Of a stretch of DNA of 64,000 bases, positions 7,448 through 16,447 are shown piece by piece. A model generated the notes under the pieces. The model worked only from the letters and a program-made list of their open reading frames with translations, made no database searches and was not told the DNA's origin. Position numbers and translations under genes: made by a program. Every line of letters starts with the position of its first letter. Position 1 is the stretch's first letter. This DNA is from an uncultured Prevotellaceae bacterium (GTDB taxonomy: Bacteria > Bacteroidota > Bacteroidia > Bacteroidales > Bacteroidaceae): positions 1 to 64,000 of the forward strand of contig OMZE01000032.1 in the NCBI GenBank assembly GCA_900315455.1, given 5' to 3'.

Positions 7448-10366
7448 ATGAAGGTAAAGTCAGTGATCATACTGCTCTTCGTGGCTTCCATGATGATGGT
7501 GGCCAGCAGTGCCATGTCGGTAAGAATGACATGGAGGGGACGTATGCCCCTAACCGACACCGTGCCCACCGACACCCTTCACCTCTCCAACATCCTCAAC
7601 AACACCACGCCACACAGGGTTGTGGCCGCCCATGACTCCACTGCCGGCGACTCCATCGGCACGCTTGACGCCATGGCCGCCATCGACACCATCGCCGGAC
7701 CCGACACCCTGCACATGGACTCGCTCACGCTGGCCATCTTCCACCACAACCAGGCGGTGGACGACTCGCTAAGGCTCGACTCCATCAACCGAGCACGCCC
7801 CAACGGCATCAACTCGCCCGTCAACTTCAGCGCGCAAGACTCGATGGTGTACGACGCCACGACGAAGGACGCCTACCTCTACGGCAACTCGAACGTGGAC
7901 TATGAGGATATGAAACTCACCAGCGACAGGGTGCACGTGAACATGGAGAAGAACCTCGTCGACGCTTCGGGAACGGCAGACTCGACGGCTGCCAACGGAC
8001 AAAAGGGCACACCCGTGTTCAAGATGGGCTCCGACGAGTATACGAGCGACACCATCCGCTACAACCTCAAGAGCAAGAAGGGTTTTATCGACAACGTCTA
8101 CACCGAACAGGAAGACGGATATATCAGGAGCAAGCATGCCAAGCGCGACGATGAAGGCAACCTCTATCTTGAGAAAGGCATCTACACCACCTGCGACGAG
8201 GAGCATCCCGACTTCTACATCGCCCTCTCACGGGCCAAGGTGCGACCGGGCAAGGACGTGGTGTTCGGACCGGCCTACCTCGTGGTGGCCGACGTGCCAC
8301 TGCCGCTGGCCATCCCCTATGGATTCTTCCCCTTCACCAAGAGCTACTCGAGCGGATTCATCATGCCTACCTACGGCGATGAGAGTTCGCGCGGATTCTA
8401 CCTGCGCGACGGCGGATACTACTTCGCCATCAACGACAAGTGGGACCTGAAACTGCTGGGCGAGATCTACACCAAAGGCTCGTGGGGAGTCACCGCCACC
8501 TCCAACTACAAGAAGCGCTACCGCTACAGCGGCTCCTTCCTCTTCTCGTACCAGGACTCGAAGTCGGGCGACAAGGGGATGCCCGACTTCTCTGAGAACA
8601 GGAGTTTCAAACTGCTGTGGCAGCACCGACAGGACCAGAAAGCCAACCCCTTCAGGTCGCTCTCGGCCAACGTCAACTTCTCGTCGTCGAGTTATGAGCG
8701 CAACAACCTGACGAGCATGTACAACCCGCAGACGATGACCCAGACCACGCGAACCTCGATGGTGAACTTCGGCACCCAGTTCTCGAGCCTGGGCATGAGA
8801 CTCGACCTCTCGAGCAGCGTGGCACAGAACATGCGCGACACCACCATCACCATGATGCTCCCCGACCTCAACATCACGGTGAGCCGATTCTATCCCTTCA
8901 AACGTAAGAAATCGGCCGGAAAGGGCCATTGGTATGAGAAGATCTACACCAGCTACTCCGGACACTTCAGCAACTCCATCGACACGAAGGAAGACAAGCT
9001 GATGAAATCGAACTTCATCAAGGACTGGCGAAACGGATTCGAGCACCGCATACCCATAGGGGCCGACTTCACGCTGTTCGACTACCTGACCATCAGTCCA
9101 AAGGTGAACTTCACCGACCGCATGACGGCCACAAAGGTGAAACGCTCATGGGACAAGGACCGCCAGGTGGAGTTGGCCGACACCACATACGGTTTCTACA
9201 ATATCTACGACTGGAACATGAGCCTGGGCCTCTCGACCACGCTCTATGGCTTCTACACCCCCAGCCGTAAGATCTTCGGCGACAAGATACAGACCGTGCG
9301 CCACGTGCTGACGCCCATGCTGAGCTTCAGCTACCACCCCGACTTCGGAGCCAGCCGCTACGGCTACTGGGACTCTTACGTGAAGACCGATGCCGACGGC
9401 AACGTGAGTATGGTGAACTATACGCCCTACGCCAACAGCCTCTACCTACCGCCATCGCCGGGAAAGTCGGGGGCTATCAACTTCAGCGTGAAGAACAACA
9501 TCGAGATGAAGGTGAAATCGGACAAAGACTCCACCGGATTCAAGAAAATCAGCATCATCGACAATATCGGCGCGGCTATGTCGTATAACATGGCCGACAA
9601 GAATCGCCCGTGGAGCGACCTGCAGATGGACATCCGCCTGAAATGGTGGAAACGCTACACCTTCAGCATGAACGCCGTGTTTGCCACCTATGCCTACGAA
9701 CTCGACGAGAACGGCAACCCATACCTGGGCACCCACACGGAGTACAGCCGTGGCCGCTTCGGACGCTTCCAGGGCACCACGCAGTCGATACACTACACCC
9801 TCACGCCCGAGAAACTGAAGAAACTATTCGGCGGAGGAAGTGAGGAAGACGAGCGCAAGAAGGACAATGACGACGAGGACGATGAGGGCATCGACACCGA
9901 CATTGAATCGAACGTGGACGACGTGATGGTAAAGGGACAGCGGGGAGCGAAGAAATCGACCAAGGCTGAGACCGACGCCGACGGCTACATGGCCTTCAGC
10001 ATGCCCTGGTCGCTCACCTTCAGTTACGGCATCACCATGCGCGAGAACACATCGGGCAAGTTCAACAAAAAGAGGATGCGCTATCCCTACGCCTTCTCGC
10101 AGACCCTCAACGTGAGCGGCAACGTACGCCTGAGCGAGGGATGGAACATCAATTTCTCTTCGGGCTACGACTTCGAGAACAAGAAGATATCGATGACCGT
10201 GGCATCGCTCTCACGCGACCTGCACTGCTTTAGCATGTCGTGTTCGGTGGTGCTCGCGCCCTACACCAGTTACAATTTCAGTTTCCGATGCAATGCCGCC
10301 ACCCTCACCGACGCGCTGAAATATGACAAGCGGAGCGGACAGAGCAACGCCGTGAGATGGTACTAA
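7448..10366 (+). CDS. lptD: LPS-assembly outer membrane protein LptD (Bacteroidetes type)
   Basis: Outer-membrane barrel that inserts lipopolysaccharide into the outer leaflet. It is 972 aa from ATG 7448, with a hydrophobic signal segment (VIILLFVASMMMVASSAMS), a Thr/Asp-rich linker, an OstA-like domain (DATTKDAYLYGNSNVDYEDMKL, about residues 140-290) with the typical LPLAIPYGFFPFTK, and then a long run of aromatic-ended beta strands. An acidic insert (EEDERKKDNDDEDDEGIDTD, about residues 800-820) lies inside the barrel region and is probably a loop. The TTG at 7433 is in frame but overlaps the promoter box. Confidence 0.88.
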   Translation: MKVKSVIILLFVASMMMVASSAMSVRMTWRGRMPLTDTVPTDTLHLSNILNNTTPHRVVAAHDSTAGDSIGTLDAMAAIDTIAGPDTLHMDSLTLAIFHHNQAVDDSLRLDSINRARPNGINSPVNFSAQDSMVYDATTKDAYLYGNSNVDYEDMKLTSDRVHVNMEKNLVDASGTADSTAANGQKGTPVFKMGSDEYTSDTIRYNLKSKKGFIDNVYTEQEDGYIRSKHAKRDDEGNLYLEKGIYTTCDEEHPDFYIALSRAKVRPGKDVVFGPAYLVVADVPLPLAIPYGFFPFTKSYSSGFIMPTYGDESSRGFYLRDGGYYFAINDKWDLKLLGEIYTKGSWGVTATSNYKKRYRYSGSFLFSYQDSKSGDKGMPDFSENRSFKLLWQHRQDQKANPFRSLSANVNFSSSSYERNNLTSMYNPQTMTQTTRTSMVNFGTQFSSLGMRLDLSSSVAQNMRDTTITMMLPDLNITVSRFYPFKRKKSAGKGHWYEKIYTSYSGHFSNSIDTKEDKLMKSNFIKDWRNGFEHRIPIGADFTLFDYLTISPKVNFTDRMTATKVKRSWDKDRQVELADTTYGFYNIYDWNMSLGLSTTLYGFYTPSRKIFGDKIQTVRHVLTPMLSFSYHPDFGASRYGYWDSYVKTDADGNVSMVNYTPYANSLYLPPSPGKSGAINFSVKNNIEMKVKSDKDSTGFKKISIIDNIGAAMSYNMADKNRPWSDLQMDIRLKWWKRYTFSMNAVFATYAYELDENGNPYLGTHTEYSRGRFGRFQGTTQSIHYTLTPEKLKKLFGGGSEEDERKKDNDDEDDEGIDTDIESNVDDVMVKGQRGAKKSTKAETDADGYMAFSMPWSLTFSYGITMRENTSGKFNKKRMRYPYAFSQTLNVSGNVRLSEGWNINFSSGYDFENKKISMTVASLSRDLHCFSMSCSVVLAPYTSYNFSFRCNAATLTDALKYDKRSGQSNAVRWY

Positions 10367-10369
10367 TGA

Positions 10370-10748
10370 ATAATCTGAGAGTTTTTTAAACTACGGAATG
10401 TGCTGAGAGTGCTGAATATTTAGGACTACGGAATAAACTGAGAAATCTGATTTTTTTCAACACAAATGGCCATTAATAGCCATTAATTTTATACTACGAA
10501 ATGTGCTGAGAAATCTGAATTCTTTGTAATCTTATCAGTTTTATCAGTATACTCCGTAGTCTTTTTTTAAAACTACGGAATGTGCTGAGAAATCTGAATT
10601 CTTTGTAATCTCTTATCAGTTTTATCAGTATACTCCGTAGTCAATTTTAAAACTACGGAATGTGCTGAGAAATCTGAATTCTTTGTAATCTCTTATCAGT
10701 TTTATCAGTATACTCCGTAGTCCGGAATGTTCTGATAAATCTGATGTT
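10370..10748. repeat. Tandem imperfect palindromes (ACTACGG...CCGTAGT)
   Basis: Three tandem copies of a ~70-bp unit starting ACTACGGAATGTGCTGAG and ending TATACTCCGTAGT: 10493-10560 (68 bp, one change and a 2-bp deletion), and 10572-10641 and 10652-10721 (70 bp, identical). Partial units flank them (10391 and 10426 onward, and 10721-10748). The two ends of each unit are reverse complements, so each copy can form a hairpin. Related words (ATTCCGTAGT, ATCAGAAT) recur at 15424-15520. Confidence 0.9.
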
Positions 10749-10751
10749 TTG

Positions 10752-10991
10752 GGTCGCTGCGCTCAAAATCTTACAAAATCTTTGGGAAAATCTTTCAAAT
10801 CAATTTTTTCTTCCTTTTTTTCAGGCCCTTGCGGCCTTTTTCCCGAGCGTCAGCGTTTCATGTTCCTTTTTCAAAAGCGGCAGCGGTTTTTTATCAATTA
10901 TATTGTGTGAGAAGGTGGCATCAAGGACAATTGAAGCATAGGATTTGTGAGATTTTTAATATGATTTTTTCAGATTTTGAGCGCAGCGACC
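10752..10991. mobile_element. Candidate MITE-like element with 20-bp inverted ends
   Basis: GGTCGCTGCGCTCAAAATCT at 10752-10771 is repeated as its perfect reverse complement at 10972-10991. The 200-bp interior is T-rich with no credible gene; it holds an AGGCCCTTGCGGCCT palindrome. No target-site duplication is evident at the flanks, so mobility is inferred only from the ends. Confidence 0.5.
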
Positions 10992-11021
10992 AATTTCTTG
11001 ACATTCGTGTTAAAACAACAA

Positions 11022-11142
11022 GTCTCTAAGGACTTTAGAGACCTTAGAGTCCTTAAAGTCTTTAGAGTCCTTAGAGTCTTTAGAGTCTTTAAAGTCTTTA
11101 AAGTCCTTAAAGTCCTTAAAGTCCTTAGAGTCTTTAGAGACT
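11022..11142. repeat. 9-bp-word tandem array (GAGTCCTTA / AAGTCTTTA)
   Basis: About a dozen 9-bp units varying at three positions (GAGTCCTTA, AAGTCTTTA, GAGTCTTTA, AAGTCCTTA). The same family appears inverted at 15340-15424 and again at 33460-33530. The array ends ~20 bp before the antiporter stop. Confidence 0.9.
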
Positions 11143-11160
11143 ATCAGAATAATCTGAAGA

Positions 11161-13407
11161 TTATTTTATCAGCCGGTTGAGGTCGTCGAGTTCGCCCACC
11201 ACCCAGATGATGTCGCCCTTCTCGAACCGATATGAAGGACTCACCTGCGACAGATTCTCCATGCCTTCCTCCAAGCCCACCACCATGCAGTTGAACTCAT
11301 GGCGGATGCCACACTCGGCCATCGTCTTGCCCACAAACGGACTGTTGCCACTGATGACCATGCGGCGCAACTTCATCTCACGCTTCTCCAACTCATAGTC
11401 GTCGGCATAGACATCGGTCTGCATCGCCTTGCTGAATGCAGCCAACTGGTCGTCGCTGCCGATGACCTGCATCTTGTCGCCGGGGAAGATTACGGAGTCG
11501 CCATCGGGGATGTTGAGCCGGCGGTTGGCCCTGAGGATGCTGCTCACCAGCACACCATAGCGCGAACCCAACTGCAGTTGCTTCAGGGTCTGCCCCGACC
11601 AGACAGAGTCGAAAGGCACCTCGAAGTCGGCAATGTGGATATCACGGTCGAGCAGACGCCCCTCGTAGAGTGGCCGACGACGTCCGTGCACCTGCGCCTC
11701 GATGTCGCGCGAGCGCAAGTTGAGCACGAACATCCGCTCGAGCGTGATGCTGCGGTGCTTCAGTCTGCGCGAGAGGAGCATGAGCCCCACCATGGCCACG
11801 CCGATGCTGAGGATGATGGCATTGGAGAAGTCGGTGAGCGAATGGCACACATAGAACACAAACGCCACGGCGATGGCCAGCCTCACGACCACGGTGAACA
11901 TCAGCGGGAACCGGTTGAGACGGCTCTCCGTCCACAACGCCTTGAACTCCTCGCTGTGGTTCTTCTTCACCACGATGGCACGGAGGAATGGCGAGATGAG
12001 CGACACCGTGACCAGTCCGCACACCAGATTGCCCCAGAACAAGGGCATCAGCCTCCTTACGAATGGCAGGAAGAAGGTGAGCATCACCGCGATGACGGCC
12101 GCCGAGAGGATGGAGTAGACACCGGTGTTGATGAACATCTGGGTGAGCAACTTCTTCCACTTGTTGTCGGCAGCCTTGTTGGTGGGCTGGCTCAGGGTGA
12201 GGTGGTTGAGCCGTCTGATCCACGACTTGGGCATATGCTTCTCGCAATACTCATGGCAGGGCACGGCAGCCCTCATCATATAAGGAGTGAGGAAGGTGGT
12301 GATGACCGACACGGCCACGACCACAGGATAGAGGAAATCGCCGATGACGCCGAGCGAGAGTCCGAGCGTGGCGATGATGAAGGAGAACTCACCGATCTGA
12401 GCCATGGAGAATCCGCAGCGCATGGCCGACTTGAGCGACTGTCCGCTGACGAGGAATCCCAGGCTTCCGAAGACGGCCTGTCCCACGAGGATGGCAATCA
12501 CCAACACGATAATGGGGCCAGCATACGAAATGATGATCTGCGGGTCGACAAGCATGCCCACCGACACGAAGAAGATGGCTCCGAAGAGGTTTTTCACGGG
12601 CTCCACCACCTTGATAATCTTGTCGGCCTCTATGGTCTCAGCAAGGATGGAACCCATGACGAAGGCACCGAAAGCGCTGCTGAACCCCGCCAAGGTGGAG
12701 ACGACGGCCATGAGGCAGCACAGTCCGAGCGACACGATGAGCAGCGTCTCGTTGTTGATGTCTTTCCTGAACTGGCGCAGCAGCATAGGGATGAGGAAGA
12801 TGCCCACCACGAACCAGAGCACGAGGAAGAACCCGATGCGCCCCACGCTTCCGAGGAGCATCATGCCACCCGAGGCTCCGCCGCTGGCGATGGCCGCCAA
12901 CATCACCATCATGACGATGGCCAGGATATCCTCGAGGATGAGCACGCTCATCACCAGACTGGCAAACTGCTGATGTCCGAGTCCGAGGTCGTCGAACGCC
13001 TTGTAGATGATGGTGGTGGAACTCATGGCGAGCATGCCACCGAGGAAGATGCAGTTCATCTTGCTCCACCCGAAGAGATGGCCCACCAGCATGCCTATGG
13101 TCATCATACAGAAGACGATGGTGATGGTGGCGATGACCGGTGCGGCTCCCATCTTGAGGATTTTCTTGAACGAGAAATCCAGTCCGAGGGAGAACAGGGT
13201 GAACATCACGCCGATGTCGGCCCAGGTCTTCACATCGGCCTGGTCGACCACCGACATGGTATAAGGCATGTGCGGACTGACAAGGAAGCCGGCCACGATG
13301 TAGCCAAGCACCAAAGGCTGCTTGAGCCGCTTGAAAACAAGGGTGACCACCCCCGCCACAATGAGGATGAGGGCAAGGTCCTTGACGAGTACAGGAAGTT
13401 CGGACAT
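11161..13407 (-). CDS. CPA2-family cation:proton antiporter with TrkA-C domains
   Basis: Inner-membrane monovalent cation/H+ antiporter, 748 aa. Residues 1-400 form a Kef/NapA-type core with about a dozen membrane spans and hallmarks FTLFSLGLDFSF, MLAMSSTTIIY and FGAIFFVSVGMLVDP. A second group of four spans covers about residues 430-540, followed by two cytosolic TrkA-C/RCK_C modules (about 590-655 and 675-748, each with PSYRFEKGDIIWVVG-like strands) that in relatives sense ligands and gate transport. Whether it moves K+ or Na+ cannot be told. It is downstream of pepT on the same strand with a 60-bp gap. Confidence 0.88.
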   Translation of the reverse strand: MSELPVLVKDLALILIVAGVVTLVFKRLKQPLVLGYIVAGFLVSPHMPYTMSVVDQADVKTWADIGVMFTLFSLGLDFSFKKILKMGAAPVIATITIVFCMMTIGMLVGHLFGWSKMNCIFLGGMLAMSSTTIIYKAFDDLGLGHQQFASLVMSVLILEDILAIVMMVMLAAIASGGASGGMMLLGSVGRIGFFLVLWFVVGIFLIPMLLRQFRKDINNETLLIVSLGLCCLMAVVSTLAGFSSAFGAFVMGSILAETIEADKIIKVVEPVKNLFGAIFFVSVGMLVDPQIIISYAGPIIVLVIAILVGQAVFGSLGFLVSGQSLKSAMRCGFSMAQIGEFSFIIATLGLSLGVIGDFLYPVVVAVSVITTFLTPYMMRAAVPCHEYCEKHMPKSWIRRLNHLTLSQPTNKAADNKWKKLLTQMFINTGVYSILSAAVIAVMLTFFLPFVRRLMPLFWGNLVCGLVTVSLISPFLRAIVVKKNHSEEFKALWTESRLNRFPLMFTVVVRLAIAVAFVFYVCHSLTDFSNAIILSIGVAMVGLMLLSRRLKHRSITLERMFVLNLRSRDIEAQVHGRRRPLYEGRLLDRDIHIADFEVPFDSVWSGQTLKQLQLGSRYGVLVSSILRANRRLNIPDGDSVIFPGDKMQVIGSDDQLAAFSKAMQTDVYADDYELEKREMKLRRMVISGNSPFVGKTMAECGIRHEFNCMVVGLEEGMENLSQVSPSYRFEKGDIIWVVGELDDLNRLIK

Positions 13408-13467
13408 ACGTAGTGTGGGGTGATGAGGGGAAGAGAAGGGTGTTAGCCCACCCTACTCTCCTGTGAT

Positions 13468-14691
13468 TTAATCATTGTACTGGGCGGTGAGCTGGCAAAT
13501 CCTCACGATCACCTGCATGGCCTTCTCCATCACCTGGATGGAGACAAACTCATAGGGACCGTGGAAATTGACACCGCCTGCGAAGATATTGGGGCACGGC
13601 AGGCCCTTGAACGAGAGTTGGGCACCATCGGTTCCTCCGCGGATAGGCTCGACCTTGGCCGGCACGCCACAGTCGCTCATGGCCTTGAGCACGAGGTCGA
13701 TGACATGCATGCAGGGGTCTATCTTCTCCTTCATGTTGTAGTACTGGTCTTTCACCTCGATCTGGCAGGTTCCCTCACCATACTTGTCGTTGATGGTCTG
13801 GGCACACTGCGTGATGAACCGCTTGCGCTGCTCGAAGCGGTCGCGGTCGTGGTCGCGGATGATATAGGAGAGTTGCGCATTCTCGATGTTCGACTGGATT
13901 CCCAGCAGATGGTAGAAGCCCTGGTAGCCCTCCGTGGTCTCGGGGGTCTCGTCGGCGGGCAGGAGGGCGGAGAACTCCGCAGCCAACAGGTTGGCATTCA
14001 CCATTTTACCCTTGGCATAGCCCGGATGCACGCTCACACCCTTGAGGCGCACCTTGGCCGAAGCGGCATTGAAGTTCTCGAACTCGAGGTCGCCGAGGTC
14101 GCCGCCATCAATGGTGTAGGCCCATTCGCAGCCGAATTTCTCGACATCGAAATGATGGGCACCCATACCTATCTCCTCATCGGGGTTGAAAGCGATGCGG
14201 ATGTCGCCATGCTTGATCTCGTCGTGGTCGCGCAGGTAGCACATAGCCTGCACAATCTCGGCGATGCCAGCCTTGTCGTCGGCACCCAGCAGGGTGGTGC
14301 CATCGGTCACGATGAGGTCCTCGCCGATGTGGGCATTGAGTTCGGGGAACTTGCTTGGCGACGAGACGATGCCCTCGGAGAGCAGAATGTCGCCACCGGG
14401 ATAGTTCTCCACGATGCGGGCCTTGATGTTGGCGCCGCTGCAGTCGGGACTGGTGTCGTAGTGAGAGATGAAGCCGATGGTGGGCACTTTCTTGCTCATG
14501 TTCGACTTGAGCGTGGCATAGATATAGCCCTTGTCGTCCATCTCCACATCGCTGAAGCCCTCGTCGATGAGTTCTTTCTTCAGATACTCGGCGAACACCA
14601 ATTGCTTCGGGGTGCTGGGCACCGACTGTGACTCCTCGCTCGACTGCGTGTCGAACTGGGTATAGTTGAGAAACCGCTGGGTGATATTCAT
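13468..14691 (-). CDS. pepT: Peptidase T (tripeptidase, M20B)
   Basis: Zinc aminopeptidase that removes the N-terminal residue of tripeptides in the cytosol. At 407 aa it is the usual length. Metal and catalytic motifs: [55 protein letters not shown], and C-terminal [21 protein letters not shown]. It lies 21 bp downstream of the DUF5606 gene on the same strand, so the two are probably cotranscribed. Confidence 0.95.
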   Translation of the reverse strand: MNITQRFLNYTQFDTQSSEESQSVPSTPKQLVFAEYLKKELIDEGFSDVEMDDKGYIYATLKSNMSKKVPTIGFISHYDTSPDCSGANIKARIVENYPGGDILLSEGIVSSPSKFPELNAHIGEDLIVTDGTTLLGADDKAGIAEIVQAMCYLRDHDEIKHGDIRIAFNPDEEIGMGAHHFDVEKFGCEWAYTIDGGDLGDLEFENFNAASAKVRLKGVSVHPGYAKGKMVNANLLAAEFSALLPADETPETTEGYQGFYHLLGIQSNIENAQLSYIIRDHDRDRFEQRKRFITQCAQTINDKYGEGTCQIEVKDQYYNMKEKIDPCMHVIDLVLKAMSDCGVPAKVEPIRGGTDGAQLSFKGLPCPNIFAGGVNFHGPYEFVSIQVMEKAMQVIVRICQLTAQYND

Positions 14692-14712
14692 GGTGGTGTA
14701 GCTTGTTGGAGA

Positions 14713-15159
14713 TTACTCTTGTTCTTTGCGGTCGTCGATATTGTCGCCCTCGGTGGGTTGCATTTCCTTCTCGAAATCGGAGATGCCGTTGGCAATGAGG
14801 ATGTTATACCACTGGAGCAGTTTGCGGATGTCGCTGTCGTGCACGCGGTCACGGTCGAACTCGGGCAGCACCTCTGCGAAATAGGCCCTGAGTTCGGCGC
14901 TGGCAGCCTTCTTGAAGTTGAGCGAGCAAGCCTTACCCTCCTCTTTGTCGCGGATGGCGGCAAGCACATTCATCAGGGGCACGTCGTCGGCCTCGGTGTA
15001 CATGGCGATGTCGGCAAGGCTGGTGACCCTGTCGGAAGAGAACACAGGTTGGCGTTTATGCGTTTCATCGAGCGATTCGACGATAAGATTTGCTTTTCCT
15101 CTCGACACCAGTTTGTAAAGCCCTGGTTTACCGGCTATGGAAAGAATTGTCTGTACCAT
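14713..15159 (-). CDS. DUF5606-domain protein
   Basis: A 148-residue small cytosolic protein of unknown function found in Bacteroidetes: MVQTILSIAGKPGLYKLVSR at the start, then a mixed helical body and an acidic tail. Function is not known to me. The frame extends upstream to 15267, but ATG 15159 gives the family start and sits 35 bp from a promoter box. It leads an apparent DUF5606-pepT unit. Confidence 0.8.
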   Translation of the reverse strand: MVQTILSIAGKPGLYKLVSRGKANLIVESLDETHKRQPVFSSDRVTSLADIAMYTEADDVPLMNVLAAIRDKEEGKACSLNFKKAASAELRAYFAEVLPEFDRDRVHDSDIRKLLQWYNILIANGISDFEKEMQPTEGDNIDDRKEQE

Positions 15160-15194
15160 TTTTCTGAAATGAATTAATCTATGAATTGTATGTG

Positions 15195-15202
15195 CAAAGT
15201 TA
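15195..15202 (-). promoter_or_regulatory. -7 box for the DUF5606-pepT unit
   Basis: TAACTTTG on the minus strand, 35 bp before ATG 15159. Confidence 0.6.
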
Positions 15203-15339
15203 CGAAAAGTTGAGCGGAGAACAAAACAAACTCGTTTGTTTTTTATCCCGAGACGGAGTAACTTCACGACTTGTCGTAAAGTTACGAATAAATGAACGGA
15301 AAACGAAAAGAATTTGTTCTTTTCTTTTCATTTCCGAAA

Positions 15340-15424
15340 TAAGACCTTAAGGACTTTAGAGACTTTAAGGACTTTAAGGACCTTAGAGACTTTAAGGACC
15401 TTAGAGACCTTAAGGACTTTAAGA
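15340..15424. repeat. 9/10-bp-word array (GACTTTAAG / GACCTTAGA)
   Basis: Eight or so units such as GACTTTAGA, GACTTTAAG and GACCTTAGA, the reverse-complement orientation of the array at 11022-11142. Confidence 0.88.
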
Positions 15425-15520
15425 ACTCAGAATTCTCAGTATATTCCGTAGTTTTTTTATTTTAAAATCATCAGAATAATCCGTAGTTTTTAAAATCATC
15501 AGAATATTCCGTAGTTTTTT
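15424..15520. repeat. CCGTAGT-family repeats
   Basis: Three spaced copies of a unit ending ATTCCGTAGTTTT or AATCCGTAGTTTT, each preceded by ATCAGAAT or CTCAGTAT. Same vocabulary as the right arms of the palindromes at 10493-10721. The last copy touches the coaE stop codon. Confidence 0.8.
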
Positions 15521-16096
15521 TTACTTTCCCCAGTTGTTCAGTTCGAGGAGCACGCGGGAGATTTGCTCATCGATGTCGGCCACACCGTCGTTGACGATTT
15601 CGTAGTTGGACCGGCGTACCACCTCCTCCTGCGGCCATTGCCGTGCCATCCACCCCAGCGTCTGCTCGCGTGATATGCCGTCACGCGCCATCACACGCTC
15701 AATACGCGTTTCCAGTGGGGCGGTGACACACACGGCCACGTCGACATACCTCACAAATCCGCTCTCGAAGAGGATGGCACTCTCGAGCCAGTCGAGTCCG
15801 GTGGCATAGAAATCCTCGGCCACAGCGGGATGCACCACGGCGTTCACCCGCTGGGTGTTCTCTTCCGAGACCATGAGAAACCGTGCGATGGCTGCCTTGT
15901 TGAGACAGCCATCGAGGTAGGCGTCGGGCCCCACGAGGGCGGTGAGCTCTTCGCGGATGCGCGGTGAGGTGCGCATGAGGTGCTTGGCGGCGCGGTCGCA
16001 GTCGTAGACTGTTATGCCATGCGCCTTGAGGCGCTGTGCGACGAACGATTTACCGCTTCCGATTCCACCGGTAAGCGCCACTTTAGGTGTTATCAT
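15521..16096 (-). CDS. coaE: Dephospho-CoA kinase
   Basis: Last step of coenzyme A synthesis, phosphorylating the ribose 3'-OH of dephospho-CoA. It is 191 aa from ATG 16096. The P-loop LTGGIGSGKS is at residues 8-17, followed by YDCDRAAKHLM, the VVHPAV motif, and the lid region RVMARDGISREQTLGWMARQW. The frame runs upstream to 16177, but those codons are inside a dispersed repeat, so ATG 16096 is preferred. It is separated from ybbR only by a repeat element. Confidence 0.93.
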   Translation of the reverse strand: MITPKVALTGGIGSGKSFVAQRLKAHGITVYDCDRAAKHLMRTSPRIREELTALVGPDAYLDGCLNKAAIARFLMVSEENTQRVNAVVHPAVAEDFYATGLDWLESAILFESGFVRYVDVAVCVTAPLETRIERVMARDGISREQTLGWMARQWPQEEVVRRSNYEIVNDGVADIDEQISRVLLELNNWGK

Positions 16097-16099
16097 TTT

Positions 16100-16446
16100 G
16101 AAGTTTCGCATTCGCTCAACTTTTTGGAGTTCTGCAGTTCTGGAGTTGCAGGAGTGCAGACAAAAGTCCGAATTCACCTCGAAAGGCTCAAAGGTTATTC
16201 AGGGGGCGTAGATACCCGAAGTCGGTACCCCGAAACATTGATTATCAACGCCCCCTTCCCCCTCTAATCTTAGAGGGGGAGGAAGTTACCACTGCGACGA
16301 ATAAATAACCGAAGTCAAGGTAACTACTTCCCCCTCTTGATTAGAGGGGGTGCAGGGGGCGTAGATACCCGAAACGGTACCCCGAACTGTGGTAATGTCT
16401 GAACTTCTGCAGCTTCTGAACTCCTTTCAACTTGTTAAAGTTGAGT
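16100..16446. repeat. Two-armed GAACTCCT-family element with nested insertion
   Basis: Left arm: GAAGTTTCGCATTCGCTCAAC plus GGAGTTCTG-type words. Right arm: TGTCTGAACTTCTG words ending AACTTGTTAAAGTTGAG. Its loop holds a second repeat (16201-16384) with direct copies of GGGGGCGTAGATACCCGA and inverted CCCCCTCTAATCTTAGAGGGGG-type palindromes. The composite fills the whole space between the ybbR stop (16448) and the coaE start (16096). Confidence 0.85.
16201..16384. repeat. Nested G-rich palindromic element (family B)
   Basis: AGGGGGCGTAGATACCCGAA occurs directly repeated at 16201 and 16354, each followed by a CGGTACCCCGAA word. Between them CCTCTAATCTTAGAGGGGG (16262-16280) and CCCCCTCTTGATTAGAGGGG (16330-16349) are inverted partners. 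Shares its core with 2601-2713. Confidence 0.8.
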
Positions 16447-16447
16447 G

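Larger units (their letters stand above)
10367..11160. other. Gene-free repeat island, 794 bp
   Basis: Between lptD and the antiporter gene there is no credible gene. In order: tandem palindromes (10370-10748), a 240-bp element bounded by 20-bp inverted repeats (10752-10991), and a 9-bp-word array (11022-11142). Confidence 0.8.
15160..15520. other. Gene-free gap with two repeat types
   Basis: Holds the DUF5606 promoter, then a C-type 9/10-bp-word array (15340-15424) running directly into CCGTAGT-family words (15424-15520) that end at the coaE stop. No gene is seen. Confidence 0.75.

Noticed and set aside
10744-10941. 65-codon frame in the repeat island
   Set aside because: Overlaps the inverted-end element, is Phe/Ser-rich, and has no start context or homology that I recognise.
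11299-13413. 704-codon open frame opposite the antiporter gene
   Set aside because: His/Glu/Asp-rich shadow translation of membrane-span codons; no promoter or family.
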